20,789 nt of DNA, taken from Peptococcaceae bacterium BRH_c23 (lineage in GTDB: Bacteria > Bacillota_B > Desulfitobacteriia > Desulfitobacteriales > Desulfitobacteriaceae). The stretch's first letter is position 1; each line of letters begins with the position of its first letter. The notes beneath the pieces are model-generated. The model was not told the DNA's origin, made no database searches, and saw only the letters and a program-made list of their open reading frames with translations. The position numbers and the translations under genes were made by a program. Shown one piece after another: positions 14,358 to 20,789 of the stretch. The stretch spans positions 1 through 20,789 of the forward strand of contig LADV01000145.1 of NCBI GenBank assembly GCA_000961805.1. Direction: 5' to 3'.

Positions 14358-15512
14358 TTGAACTTTATGGGTTATAAAAGGCCCGACGGCCGTGTCGGGA
14401 TTCGAAATCATGTGGCTGTGATAGCGGCCATGGACAATGTTAATAATATTGTCAGGAATATTGCGACCCAGGTCAAGGATGTGATGCCTCTGACGATATG
14501 GTACGGGCGCGGACAGTACGGGGCTGACGAGGAGCTTACCTTCCGGACTCTTGCAGGGATGGGCGCCAACCCCAATCTACACAGCGTTCTGATAATCAGT
14601 CTGGAGCCCGTTTCCGCCAAAAAACTGGCCAAGGCTATTAGGGAGTTGAGTGGGAAGCGGGTTGAAATCGTTACGGTGCAGGAATGTGGTAATAGCATAA
14701 ACGCCACGGCTGCCGGGGTGGAGATTGCTTTGGACATGGTGACCCAGGCAAGCGAGCAACAGAGGGAATTGGTAGGCTTCGACAAGCTGGTTCTGGCGGT
14801 AGAGTGCGGGGGGTCCGACACCACCTCTGGGATCGGGTCCAATCCTGTCCTTGGGAAGGTTGCCGACTGGGTGATCGATAACGGCGGCACGGTTGTGCTG
14901 TCGGAAACCTCGGAGTTCCTGGGGGCCGAGCACATACTGTCCGGACGAGCCGTGGACGAAGAGGTGCGTCAGAAGATTATGTCTATAGTGAACAACGTCG
15001 AAGCACAAGCCACAGCCCGCGGAGTCAGCATTCTGGGGGCCAACCCAGTGCCTGACAACATTGCCGGAGGGCTGACCACCATCGAGGAAAAATCCCTAGG
15101 GGCCATCATTAAGGGTGGGAGCAAGCCGATTCAGGGCGTGCTCGAGTACGCTGAGCCGCCTCGGGGCACTGGCCTATACCTCATGGACACCCCGGCCCCG
15201 GCTCTGGAGTCGATGACTGGCCTTGCCGCCGGAGGGGTCCAAGTGATTCTTTTCAGCACCGGAAAGGGGAATATAGTGGGATGCCCCATCTGCCCCACTG
15301 CTAAAATAACCGCTAACCCGGTAACTGCTAAGAGAATGGCCCCTAACATTGATTTGGATGTATGTGACGTATTCTACGGAAATATTAGTGCTGAGGAGGG
15401 TGCCGACCCACTTCGGGACCTTGTCGTAAGGATCTGTAACGGTCGGAAGACCCGTGCCGAAATCCTGGGCAATGAAGATATAGCTTTGAATAGAATTCAG
15501 CCTACGGTCTGA
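14358..15512 (+). CDS. UxaA-family large subunit (altronate dehydratase / sulfolactate lyase-like), divergent
   Basis: A 384-residue protein equal to the C-terminal domain of UxaA/GarD or to SuyB. Conserved: GYKRPDGRVGIRN (5-17), VECGGSDTTSGIGSNP (148-163, Cys150), SETSEFLGAEHIL (182-194), GGLTTIEEKSLG (237-248), LFSTGKGN. Changed: the usual YGC-x-Q motif reads YGRGQ, so the Cys is Arg51, and the usual LGCE is LEPV at 82-85, so the second Cys is Pro84. Extra cysteines appear at 309 and 312 (GCPICP). Such changes at presumed metal-site residues suggest altered chemistry, not a standard altronate dehydratase. Start TTG 14358 has GAAGGAGG upstream. The split arrangement, with TTT transporter before and Ldh2 after, resembles sulfolactate clusters. 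Confidence 0.85.
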   Translation: MNFMGYKRPDGRVGIRNHVAVIAAMDNVNNIVRNIATQVKDVMPLTIWYGRGQYGADEELTFRTLAGMGANPNLHSVLIISLEPVSAKKLAKAIRELSGKRVEIVTVQECGNSINATAAGVEIALDMVTQASEQQRELVGFDKLVLAVECGGSDTTSGIGSNPVLGKVADWVIDNGGTVVLSETSEFLGAEHILSGRAVDEEVRQKIMSIVNNVEAQATARGVSILGANPVPDNIAGGLTTIEEKSLGAIIKGGSKPIQGVLEYAEPPRGTGLYLMDTPAPALESMTGLAAGGVQVILFSTGKGNIVGCPICPTAKITANPVTAKRMAPNIDLDVCDVFYGNISAEEGADPLRDLVVRICNGRKTRAEILGNEDIALNRIQPTV

Positions 15513-15571
15513 ACTGCGGACCTGGAGGTCGCAGGTCAAGCTGACTTGTTTTGGCGAAGGGAAGTGACGGA

Positions 15572-16648
15572 GTGGAGGACCACGTAAGTATACCGGCCGA
15601 GCTGCTTGAGGAGGCTGTGACAGTCCTGCTCAAGGCACTGGGGTTGCACGGAGAAGAGGCGAAGATAATTGCCGGCACCTTGGTTGACGCCGACCTCAGG
15701 GGGGTAAGCACACACGGGGTATTCAGGCTGAAGACCTATGCCGAAAGGATAATTGCCGGAGGCCTCAACCCCCGGGCAAAAATAAGCGTGGTACGAGAAG
15801 CGTCCACTATGGCTGTTCTGGACGCGGACAACGGCTTTGGCCAGATCGCCGCATACCGTGCAGCACAACTGGCTGTAGAAAAGGCCGGACAGAGCGGCGC
15901 AGCCTTTATAGGGGTCAGGAACAGCAGCCATTTCGGTCGGGCCGGCTATTTCGCCGAATGGATAGCAGGGCATGACATGATCGGATTTTGCTTCTCGAAC
16001 GCTTCACCGAGGCTTGCCCCGTGGGGCGGCAGGGAAAAGATGCTGGGAAACAATCCCTGGTCTGCCGCTATACCTACAGGAGGCGAACCTATAGTGCTTG
16101 ACATGGCGAACAGTATCGCCTCGGCAGGTAAAATCCGCAGGGCTGCCCAGGCCGGAAGTACGATACCGGAGGGATGGGCGCTGGACTCGGAGGGAAGGGA
16201 GACCACCGATCCCCTCGAGGCCCTTAGCGGAGTGCTGCTTCCGTTTGGCGCCCACAAGGGGTACGGGATCACGCTGGTGGCGGGAATCCTAACCGGCGTG
16301 CTGACCGGAGGAGTTTGGGACAGCCAGGTGACCCCTGTAGACGAAACAGGCCGGTCGCAGCAGGTTTCCCATCTTCTGGTCGCGGTCCGCATCAGTGACT
16401 TTATGCCAGCGGAGGAGTTTAAGGAGCAGGTCAACCGGATTGCGATCGAAATCAGGAAGTGTCCACCCGCCGAAGGGATTTCGGCAGTTTACGTCCCGGG
16501 AGACAGGGGACACGAAAAGCGCTCAGCGGCCCTGCAAGGCGGGGTGCCGCTGGCGGAAAGGACCTTTCGCTCCCTGAATGACCTGGCTGACCGTTTGGGA
16601 GTTTCCCTGCCAAAAGGATGGCCGCTCCCGAATCAGATGCAGGTTTGA
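15572..16648 (+). CDS. Ldh2/MDH2-family NAD(P)-dependent 2-hydroxyacid dehydrogenase
   Basis: A 359-residue member of the malate/L-lactate dehydrogenase family (YlbC/ComC/AllD type), which oxidises 2-hydroxy-acids to 2-oxo-acids with NAD(P). Markers: DADLRGVSTHGVFRL with catalytic His48, RNSSHFGRAGYF, GNNPWSAAIPTGGEPIVLDMA (nucleotide-binding region), LPFGAHKGYGITLV. I chose GTG 15572 because GAAGGGA lies about eight bases upstream and the N-terminus then matches the family; TTG 15551 is possible. ComC, the R-sulfolactate dehydrogenase, is in this family, but so are enzymes for malate, ureidoglycolate and 2,3-diketogulonate. It directly follows the UxaA-like genes, so both probably act on the same imported acid. 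Confidence 0.9.
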   Translation: MEDHVSIPAELLEEAVTVLLKALGLHGEEAKIIAGTLVDADLRGVSTHGVFRLKTYAERIIAGGLNPRAKISVVREASTMAVLDADNGFGQIAAYRAAQLAVEKAGQSGAAFIGVRNSSHFGRAGYFAEWIAGHDMIGFCFSNASPRLAPWGGREKMLGNNPWSAAIPTGGEPIVLDMANSIASAGKIRRAAQAGSTIPEGWALDSEGRETTDPLEALSGVLLPFGAHKGYGITLVAGILTGVLTGGVWDSQVTPVDETGRSQQVSHLLVAVRISDFMPAEEFKEQVNRIAIEIRKCPPAEGISAVYVPGDRGHEKRSAALQGGVPLAERTFRSLNDLADRLGVSLPKGWPLPNQMQV

Positions 16649-16654
16649 TGAAAA

Positions 16655-18118
16655 ATGGCAAATTTAATTGCACCATTTGGAAAAGAAAAATTTGAATTTC
16701 CCTGGGGAATTGTGCTGTCATATATGCTGCTACTGCTGCCCCTAGCCGTATATTTTTTTTACAGCGCCTCGGGCGCAGTAAGTAACCCGGGGGCAAAACA
16801 GGTGGTTGCCGGTACTCTGCTGCTGTCGTCCACTGCGCTCTGGATCGCGGGATATATTCCCAACATCGCCACCTCCATCTACGTACTGGTCTGCATTTCC
16901 ATGCTGGGCCTCGGCAGTACCAAAGAAGCTCTGGAAGGGCTCTCCAGCAATTCGGTCTTGATGTTTTTTGCCTATAGCATCATAGCCTACGGCATGGCAG
17001 AGTCTGGGCTTCCGCGGAGGATTGTGTTTTTTCTTCTGAGGCTGGCCAACGGCAAAATAAGACTGGTAATGCTGGCATCATTTGTTGCCGTGGTGCTTTC
17101 TGTGCTCCTGATACCCATAGGTCTTGCCCGGGTGGTAATGTTTTACCCCATTTTTTCAAGGCTTGTATCCTCTCTGGAACTGAAGGATGACAGCAACTTG
17201 ATGAAGAGCCTGATGCTCGGGACGGGAATGCTATCAACCTATTGCAGCACAGGGATCATGACAGGGGCAACGTCCACCATTTTGGCAGTAGACCTATTCG
17301 GGAAGTTCGCAGGGATTCAGTGGGACTACATTGATTGGCTGGCGGCCTTTTTCCCGGCGGTTGTTCTTTACACGCTGACGCTCTATGTAACGGTTTTGAG
17401 GGTGATACCGCCAGAAACGTGTGATGTCGGACAGGTCAGAGACTCACTGAAAGTTCAGTGGGAGGGACTGGGGGTCGTTTCGAAAAGGGAATGGAAGGCC
17501 CTGCTGGTAATAATGGGAACCATCGGGGCCACAGCTTTCGGTGGAGCCTTGGGAATAACGCCGGTAAGTAGTTCGTTGGTGGGAGCATTACTAATGATAA
17601 TACCCCCTCTAGGAGCTAAGGACATGCGCGAGCTGATGTTTTCGGTGGAGTGGAGCACAATTTATTTTTTCGGAACCATACTGTCGCTGGGGGACGCGGT
17701 TCTGCGGTCGGGCCTTATGGGGTCCATGGGCAAGTCTCTTTTACTACTCTGCCAGTCAACCGACCTTAATATTGAGGTCATTGTGGTTTTGATGTTGGTA
17801 TTTATAATATTTCTGCGCATCCCTCTGCCCGCTGCCACCTTGTTTGTCGGGATACTTTTGCCCATGGCCTTCACCGTCGCCAAAAGCATCGGGCTAAATC
17901 CTGTCTGGTTTGGAATGCTTGCATTTCAAGCGGGAAGCTTGTTGATAATCTTTCCGAACCAGTCCCCGTCCCTGGTATACGCATTTCAGAAAACCGACCT
18001 TAGGCTTTATGATGTGGGGCGAGTCGGGATCAGGGTTTTTTGGGTGATGCTGGCAGTGATGATCTTGATCTCGATTTTATACTGGCCCAACAAGGGGTAT
18101 CCAGTTTGGCTATCGTGA
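16655..18118 (+). CDS. SLC13/DASS-family anion transporter
   Basis: A 487-residue polytopic membrane protein of the divalent anion:sodium symporter family (SLC13, includes CitT, TtdT, SdcS). Typical traits are a repeated hairpin fold with SNSVLMFFAYSIIAYGMAESGLPRR, STGIMTGATSTILAVDLF in the first half and LRIPLPAATLFVGILLPMAF plus IFPNQSPSLVYAF in the second. The usual SNT/NPTN motifs are altered (TGATST, FPNQSP), so substrate choice may differ. The gene begins six bases after the dehydrogenase gene stops, with a poor ribosome site, suggesting translational coupling. Family members import dicarboxylates with sodium or exchange substrate for product. As the operon already has a TTT importer, product export or antiport is a reasonable inference. 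Confidence 0.82.
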   Translation: MANLIAPFGKEKFEFPWGIVLSYMLLLLPLAVYFFYSASGAVSNPGAKQVVAGTLLLSSTALWIAGYIPNIATSIYVLVCISMLGLGSTKEALEGLSSNSVLMFFAYSIIAYGMAESGLPRRIVFFLLRLANGKIRLVMLASFVAVVLSVLLIPIGLARVVMFYPIFSRLVSSLELKDDSNLMKSLMLGTGMLSTYCSTGIMTGATSTILAVDLFGKFAGIQWDYIDWLAAFFPAVVLYTLTLYVTVLRVIPPETCDVGQVRDSLKVQWEGLGVVSKREWKALLVIMGTIGATAFGGALGITPVSSSLVGALLMIIPPLGAKDMRELMFSVEWSTIYFFGTILSLGDAVLRSGLMGSMGKSLLLLCQSTDLNIEVIVVLMLVFIIFLRIPLPAATLFVGILLPMAFTVAKSIGLNPVWFGMLAFQAGSLLIIFPNQSPSLVYAFQKTDLRLYDVGRVGIRVFWVMLAVMILISILYWPNKGYPVWLS

Positions 18119-18444
18119 TGTTATAATGTGATATGTTATATATATGTTTCCAGTGCTGAAGCACAAATTGTTGCCTGTCTGCTTTATCAAACTTGGTAAA
18201 TTATAGGATTGACACATTCCTTTATTTAAAATAAGCTTATCAAACTTTAAAAGATGAGGTTTGCTCTATCGTAGTGTTCAAGGAAATAATTACAGAGCCT
18301 AGAGTGGATTTCATAGAATTTAGAAGAGTGTCGCCCATCTGAAGTTTATGAAAAAGTGTGAATCCTTTTCAGACCCAGGCAAGAGAAAACGGATTCACTT
18401 TTCCCGACAGGGGTTAAAACATGGGGACAGGAGGCTTTTATTAA
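18119..18444. promoter_or_regulatory. Control region upstream of the IclR gene
   Basis: No gene is visible. TTGACA at 18209-18214 is a good -35 box, with only a weak -10 (TAAGCT, 18232-18237) at 17 nt. The 11-bp TTATCAAACTT occurs twice, at 18184-18194 and 18237-18247, 53 bp apart and flanking the -35. ATAAGCTTAT (18231-18240) is palindromic. At 18358-18398 GTGAATCC-TTTTC pairs with GAAAA-C-GGATTCAC (one bulged C), a 13-bp stem followed by TTTTCCC, a possible attenuator or operon terminator. Confidence 0.5.
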
Positions 18445-19212
18445 ATGGTCACCAAGAGAATAATGGTCCTGGAGCAGGCCATAAACGTAGTGAATTGTTT
18501 CACCGGCTTGAAGTCAACCCTGAGTCTGACTGAGTTAGACTCCATGCTGGACATACCTAAAAGCTCGCTTCACAGGATACTTGTCTCGCTGACCCACAAG
18601 GATGTTCTGTTGCACGACAAGGAAAGGCAGCAGTATACCCTTGGTAAGACCTTCCGAGGGTGGAGCGCCACCATGTTTCATCGCCTGCGCCTTGATGACA
18701 TTGCCCACCCGTTCCTAGAGTCGTTCAGGAACCAGTCCGGCGAAACAGCCACCCTTTCGATGCGTGTGGGGCTAATGCGTACTTACGTATTTATGTTTGA
18801 AAGCTCCAGCGAGGTCCGGATGTCGGTAGAGTTGGGGAAGATGCTTCCACTTCATGCCGGGGCAAACGGCAAGGTCATCCTGGCCCATATGTCACCGAAC
18901 GAGATTGAGCAGACCATTTCCGAAATCGGCCTGTACAGCATCACACCTTCTACCATTACAAACCGCGAGAAACTCCTGGATCAGCTCAAAAAAATAAAGG
19001 AGGAAGGCTTCGCCATCAGTGCTGGGGAACGTGTGCAAGAAGCGATGACTGTCGCAGCCCCTCTCTTTTCAAGGGACGGAGAGCTAATAGGTTCTATTGG
19101 CCTTCACGGGCCAGCCAGTCGCTTTACCATGGATATGGCCAGGGAGTGGGGAATAATACTTTGCAGGGCGGCTGAGGAGATATCTAGGAATGTAGCCTGG
19201 TCAAAACCGTAG
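18445..19212 (+). CDS. IclR-family transcriptional regulator
   Basis: A 255-residue regulator with the two IclR domains. The N-terminal winged helix is at about 1-70 (AINVVNCFTGLKSTLSLTELDSML, then IPKSSLHRILVSL as recognition helix and QYTLGKTFRG as wing). The C-terminal effector domain covers about 75-250 (SGETATLSMRVG, LPLHAGANGKVILA, EEGFAISAGERVQEAMTVAAPLF). Effectors of IclR proteins are small metabolites, usually acids of the pathway they control. ATG 18445 has GGAGG ten bases upstream. Its place at the end of the catabolic genes makes it the likely local regulator, in parallel to SlcR of sulfolactate clusters. Its own upstream region lacks the TAAGACG palindrome of the 5165 promoter, so that link is unproven. 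Confidence 0.9.
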   Translation: MVTKRIMVLEQAINVVNCFTGLKSTLSLTELDSMLDIPKSSLHRILVSLTHKDVLLHDKERQQYTLGKTFRGWSATMFHRLRLDDIAHPFLESFRNQSGETATLSMRVGLMRTYVFMFESSSEVRMSVELGKMLPLHAGANGKVILAHMSPNEIEQTISEIGLYSITPSTITNREKLLDQLKKIKEEGFAISAGERVQEAMTVAAPLFSRDGELIGSIGLHGPASRFTMDMAREWGIILCRAAEEISRNVAWSKP

Positions 19213-19275
19213 GATATTCAGTTTATTCAATAATCTGTTTCTAATTATTTCATAGTTATTTGAAGGAGGTTTACC

Positions 19276-20433
19276 TTGAAAATCACAAATGTAGAAGGAA
19301 TCAGCCTAGCTGTACCTATTAAAAACGCGATTAAAGCACCTATCAGCATTCCCCACGCAAGCGAATTGGAAAAAGTTGTTTTTCAGGAATACCGTACTAC
19401 TTTAGTGAAAATTGAAACAGACGAAGGAATAACGGGCTATGGTGAATGTATGGTCCGTCTAGCTCCGACAGCAACCAGGGATATTGTCAATTATATGAAA
19501 CCGATACTTATTGGTAAAGACCCTACAGATACTGAATATATCTGGGAACTTCTTTTTGGGGCCATGATGAACAGGGGGCATTACCAGGGATTTTATATTG
19601 AAGCAATTAGCGGTATTGATGTAGCGCTCTGGGATATTAAAGGGAAGGCTTTAAATGTACCCGTCTATAAACTCCTTGGTGGCAATAGTCACCCCAAAAT
19701 TTGGGCTTATGCATCCTCTATTCGTTTCAGGGGTATGGAAACCATGTTAGCAACAGCACAAAATTTTGTGGATCAAGGTTTTACTGCCATGAAAATGAAA
19801 ATCGGTCAAGGTAGTGAGACTGACGTTATGGCTGTGGCTGCAGTTCGCGAACACGTTGGCAAAGATATCACCTTAATGGTTGATGCAAACTGCGGGTATG
19901 ATGTTAAAACTGCGCTCCAAGTTGGTAAAGAATTAGAAAAATACAATATTAGATGGTATGAAGAACCAATTTCTCCTGATGACTATGAGGGATACAGAAG
20001 ATTGTCGGAATCCCTGAATATTCCCATCGCTGCCGGAGAGGCCCACTTCCTAAGATATGGTCTCAAGGATTTGATTGTAAAAGGCAAAGTTGACATAATT
20101 CAACCCAATGTCTGTAGAGCGGGTGGATTTACAGAATGCTTAAAAATTCATGGTTTGAGTAGTTCCTTTAATGTACCGTACTTAACTCATACTGGAAGTT
20201 CATCTGCGGTATGTATTGCTGCTTCATTACACCTAGCTGCTGCTTTACCAGATTGCTTTATCTTTGAGGACATGCAAAGCGATTGGTCTAAAGACCAAAA
20301 AAATCCCTTGCGTTGGGACTTAACATCGCTCCCAATTAAATCCTTTAAAGAAGGTTTCATAGAATTAGAAGATAAGCCTGGTTTAGGTTTGGAAATTAAT
20401 GAAGATGTAATTCAAAAACACCGATTATCATAA
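19276..20433 (+). CDS. Enolase-superfamily enzyme, mandelate racemase/muconate lactonizing group
   Basis: A 385-residue enzyme with capping domain (1-125) and TIM barrel. MKMKIG gives the KxK pair Lys173/Lys175. Metal ligands are Asp203 (VDAN), Glu229 (YEEP) and Glu255 (AAGE). His305 (LTHTG) is the barrel-7 general base. These enzymes remove the proton alpha to a carboxylate, giving racemisation, dehydration of sugar acids or cycloisomerisation. The Asp that usually pairs with the His in the QPD motif is Asn278 here (IIQPNVCRAGG). Start TTG 19276 has a strong GGAGG. The gene is more AT-rich than the operon before it, so it may be a later addition, or a native gene beside an acquired operon. 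Substrate unknown. Confidence 0.88.
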   Translation: MKITNVEGISLAVPIKNAIKAPISIPHASELEKVVFQEYRTTLVKIETDEGITGYGECMVRLAPTATRDIVNYMKPILIGKDPTDTEYIWELLFGAMMNRGHYQGFYIEAISGIDVALWDIKGKALNVPVYKLLGGNSHPKIWAYASSIRFRGMETMLATAQNFVDQGFTAMKMKIGQGSETDVMAVAAVREHVGKDITLMVDANCGYDVKTALQVGKELEKYNIRWYEEPISPDDYEGYRRLSESLNIPIAAGEAHFLRYGLKDLIVKGKVDIIQPNVCRAGGFTECLKIHGLSSSFNVPYLTHTGSSSAVCIAASLHLAAALPDCFIFEDMQSDWSKDQKNPLRWDLTSLPIKSFKEGFIELEDKPGLGLEINEDVIQKHRLS

Positions 20434-20483
20434 GAATCCTAAAGGGATTCGTAATCAAGCGACATTCCCGCGAGGGACTGTCG
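20434..20483 (+). terminator. Two short stem-loops after the enolase-superfamily gene
   Basis: GAATCC-TAAAG-GGATTC starts right after the stop codon. It is followed by CGACA-T-TCCC-GCGA-GGGA-C-TGTCG (20460-20483), a 9-bp stem with one mismatch and a GNRA-type loop. Neither has a strong T run, so the terminator call is tentative. Confidence 0.45.
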
Positions 20484-20514
20484 TATTGAACTATTTGAGC
20501 TCATTAATTTTAAA

Positions 20515-20533
20515 GGCCAAACACCTCTTGGCC
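20515..20533. repeat. Small inverted repeat
   Basis: GGCCAA-N7-TTGGCC, followed by CAAGTTTGTTGTT; could be another weak terminator. Confidence 0.3.
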
Positions 20534-20598
20534 CAAGTTTGTTGTTCCCTTCTTTATCCTTAGTTTACCAGCTTACCCAAAGTTCCTTTTTTCAGTAC

Positions 20599-20713
20599 TA
20601 TCAGAAAGTATAAACTTACATTATATACTTTCTAAGCATAAGTGCAACTAAGGCAGCCGCCTTCGCTAAGGCTTGGCGCCAGCCAAGTTTTCTTAACGTA
20701 TCAGAAAGTATAA
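20599..20713. repeat. Repeat cluster: 15-bp direct repeats with stem-loop core
   Basis: TATCAGAAAGTATAA occurs at 20599-20613 and again at 20699-20713, exactly 100 bp apart. An inverted copy of its core (TATACTTTCT) at 20624-20633 makes a hairpin with the first. Between them lie AAGGC-AGCC-GCCTT and CTTGGC-GCCA-GCCAAG with a following TTTTCTT. It may be an intergenic repeat unit or stacked ends of an insertion element. Confidence 0.5.
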
Positions 20714-20757
20714 GTTTAGGGTCCCCCCTTTACTTGCGAATTTGGTATTATAGAAGT

Positions 20758-20789
20758 ATGAAAGAGAACATTTTAAGAGAAATATTTTT
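20758..20789 (+). CDS. Start of a further gene, truncated by the window
   Basis: ATG at 20758 opens MKENILREIF and runs off the edge. An extended -10-like TGGTATTAT at 20743-20751 lies too close for a normal leader with a ribosome site. It begins about 45 bp after the last TATCAGAAAGTATAA copy, so a transposase behind an element end is possible. Ten codons are too few to name it. Confidence 0.3.
   Translation, partial: MKENILREIF

Noticed and set aside
15536..15973. Minus-strand open frame of 145 codons
   Set aside because: Antisense to the start of the Ldh2-type gene, no family features, and contradicts the operon direction.
14038..16648. Naming the genes suyA, suyB and comC outright
   Set aside because: Gene families and order fit, but the motif changes and the missing sulfite-handling genes in the window leave the substrate open.
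1..20789. CRISPR array, tRNA or rRNA genes
   Set aside because: No regularly spaced repeats of CRISPR length and no tRNA or rRNA-like sequence were seen in the intergenic parts.

Overview
The window looks like a chromosomal segment of an anaerobic, low-to-mid GC Firmicute, most likely of the Clostridia (Desulfosporosinus/Desulfitobacterium-like Peptococcaceae are my guess). The signs are strong AGGAGG-type ribosome sites, frequent TTG and GTG starts, SigA-type promoters, a DUF2680 secreted protein, HxlR regulators and an Isf-like iron-sulfur flavoprotein. The genus is inference; there is no rRNA or other phylogenetic marker here.

Region 1 (about 1-5000) is AT-rich. It holds the 5' part of a minus-strand ABC exporter, an MgtC-family membrane protein, and two small redox modules. 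Each module is a HxlR regulator divergent from a flavin-type protein: an FMN split-barrel protein in the first, an Isf-like CX2CX2CX7C flavoprotein in the second. The two control regions are near copies: a 24-bp inverted repeat (8-bp arms, 8-bp spacer) lies exactly 18 nt upstream of the -35 box of the flavin-protein promoter in both. A secreted DUF2680 protein and a strong terminator close this region.

Region 2 (about 5100-19200) has a more GC-rich codon style. It is one long plus-strand catabolic operon behind an elaborate promoter at 5106-5212: a near-consensus SigA promoter with two tandem TAAGACG-N-CGTCTTA palindromes over its spacer/-10 and start, and two further inverted repeats just upstream. 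In order it encodes a three-subunit biotin-dependent acyl-CoA carboxylase (carboxyltransferase, biotin carrier, biotin carboxylase), an ADP-forming acyl-CoA synthetase that appears to start at ATT, a tripartite tricarboxylate transporter (TctC, TctB, TctA), a split UxaA-family dehydratase/lyase pair, an Ldh2-type 2-hydroxyacid dehydrogenase, an SLC13/DASS transporter and an IclR regulator. An enolase-superfamily mandelate-racemase-like enzyme follows at 19276-20433, but in the AT-rich style of the flanks.

Reading them together (inference): the operon imports a hydroxy-acid or dicarboxylate, oxidises or lyses it (Ldh2, UxaA pair, possibly the enolase-superfamily enzyme), and handles a CoA-ester stage with the carboxylase and the ATP-yielding acyl-CoA synthetase. 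The set TTT transporter + split UxaA pair + Ldh2 + IclR is the same as in known sulfolactate (slc/suy/com) clusters, but the UxaA pair lacks several family-conserved Cys/His positions, and the carboxylase and synthetase are not part of that pathway. I therefore regard the substrate as unknown and the operon as the best candidate here for an undescribed pathway.

Region 3 (20434-20789) is intergenic, with several stem-loops, two 15-bp direct repeats exactly 100 bp apart (plus an inverted copy of their core) and the first codons of a further gene, possibly the left end of a mobile element.
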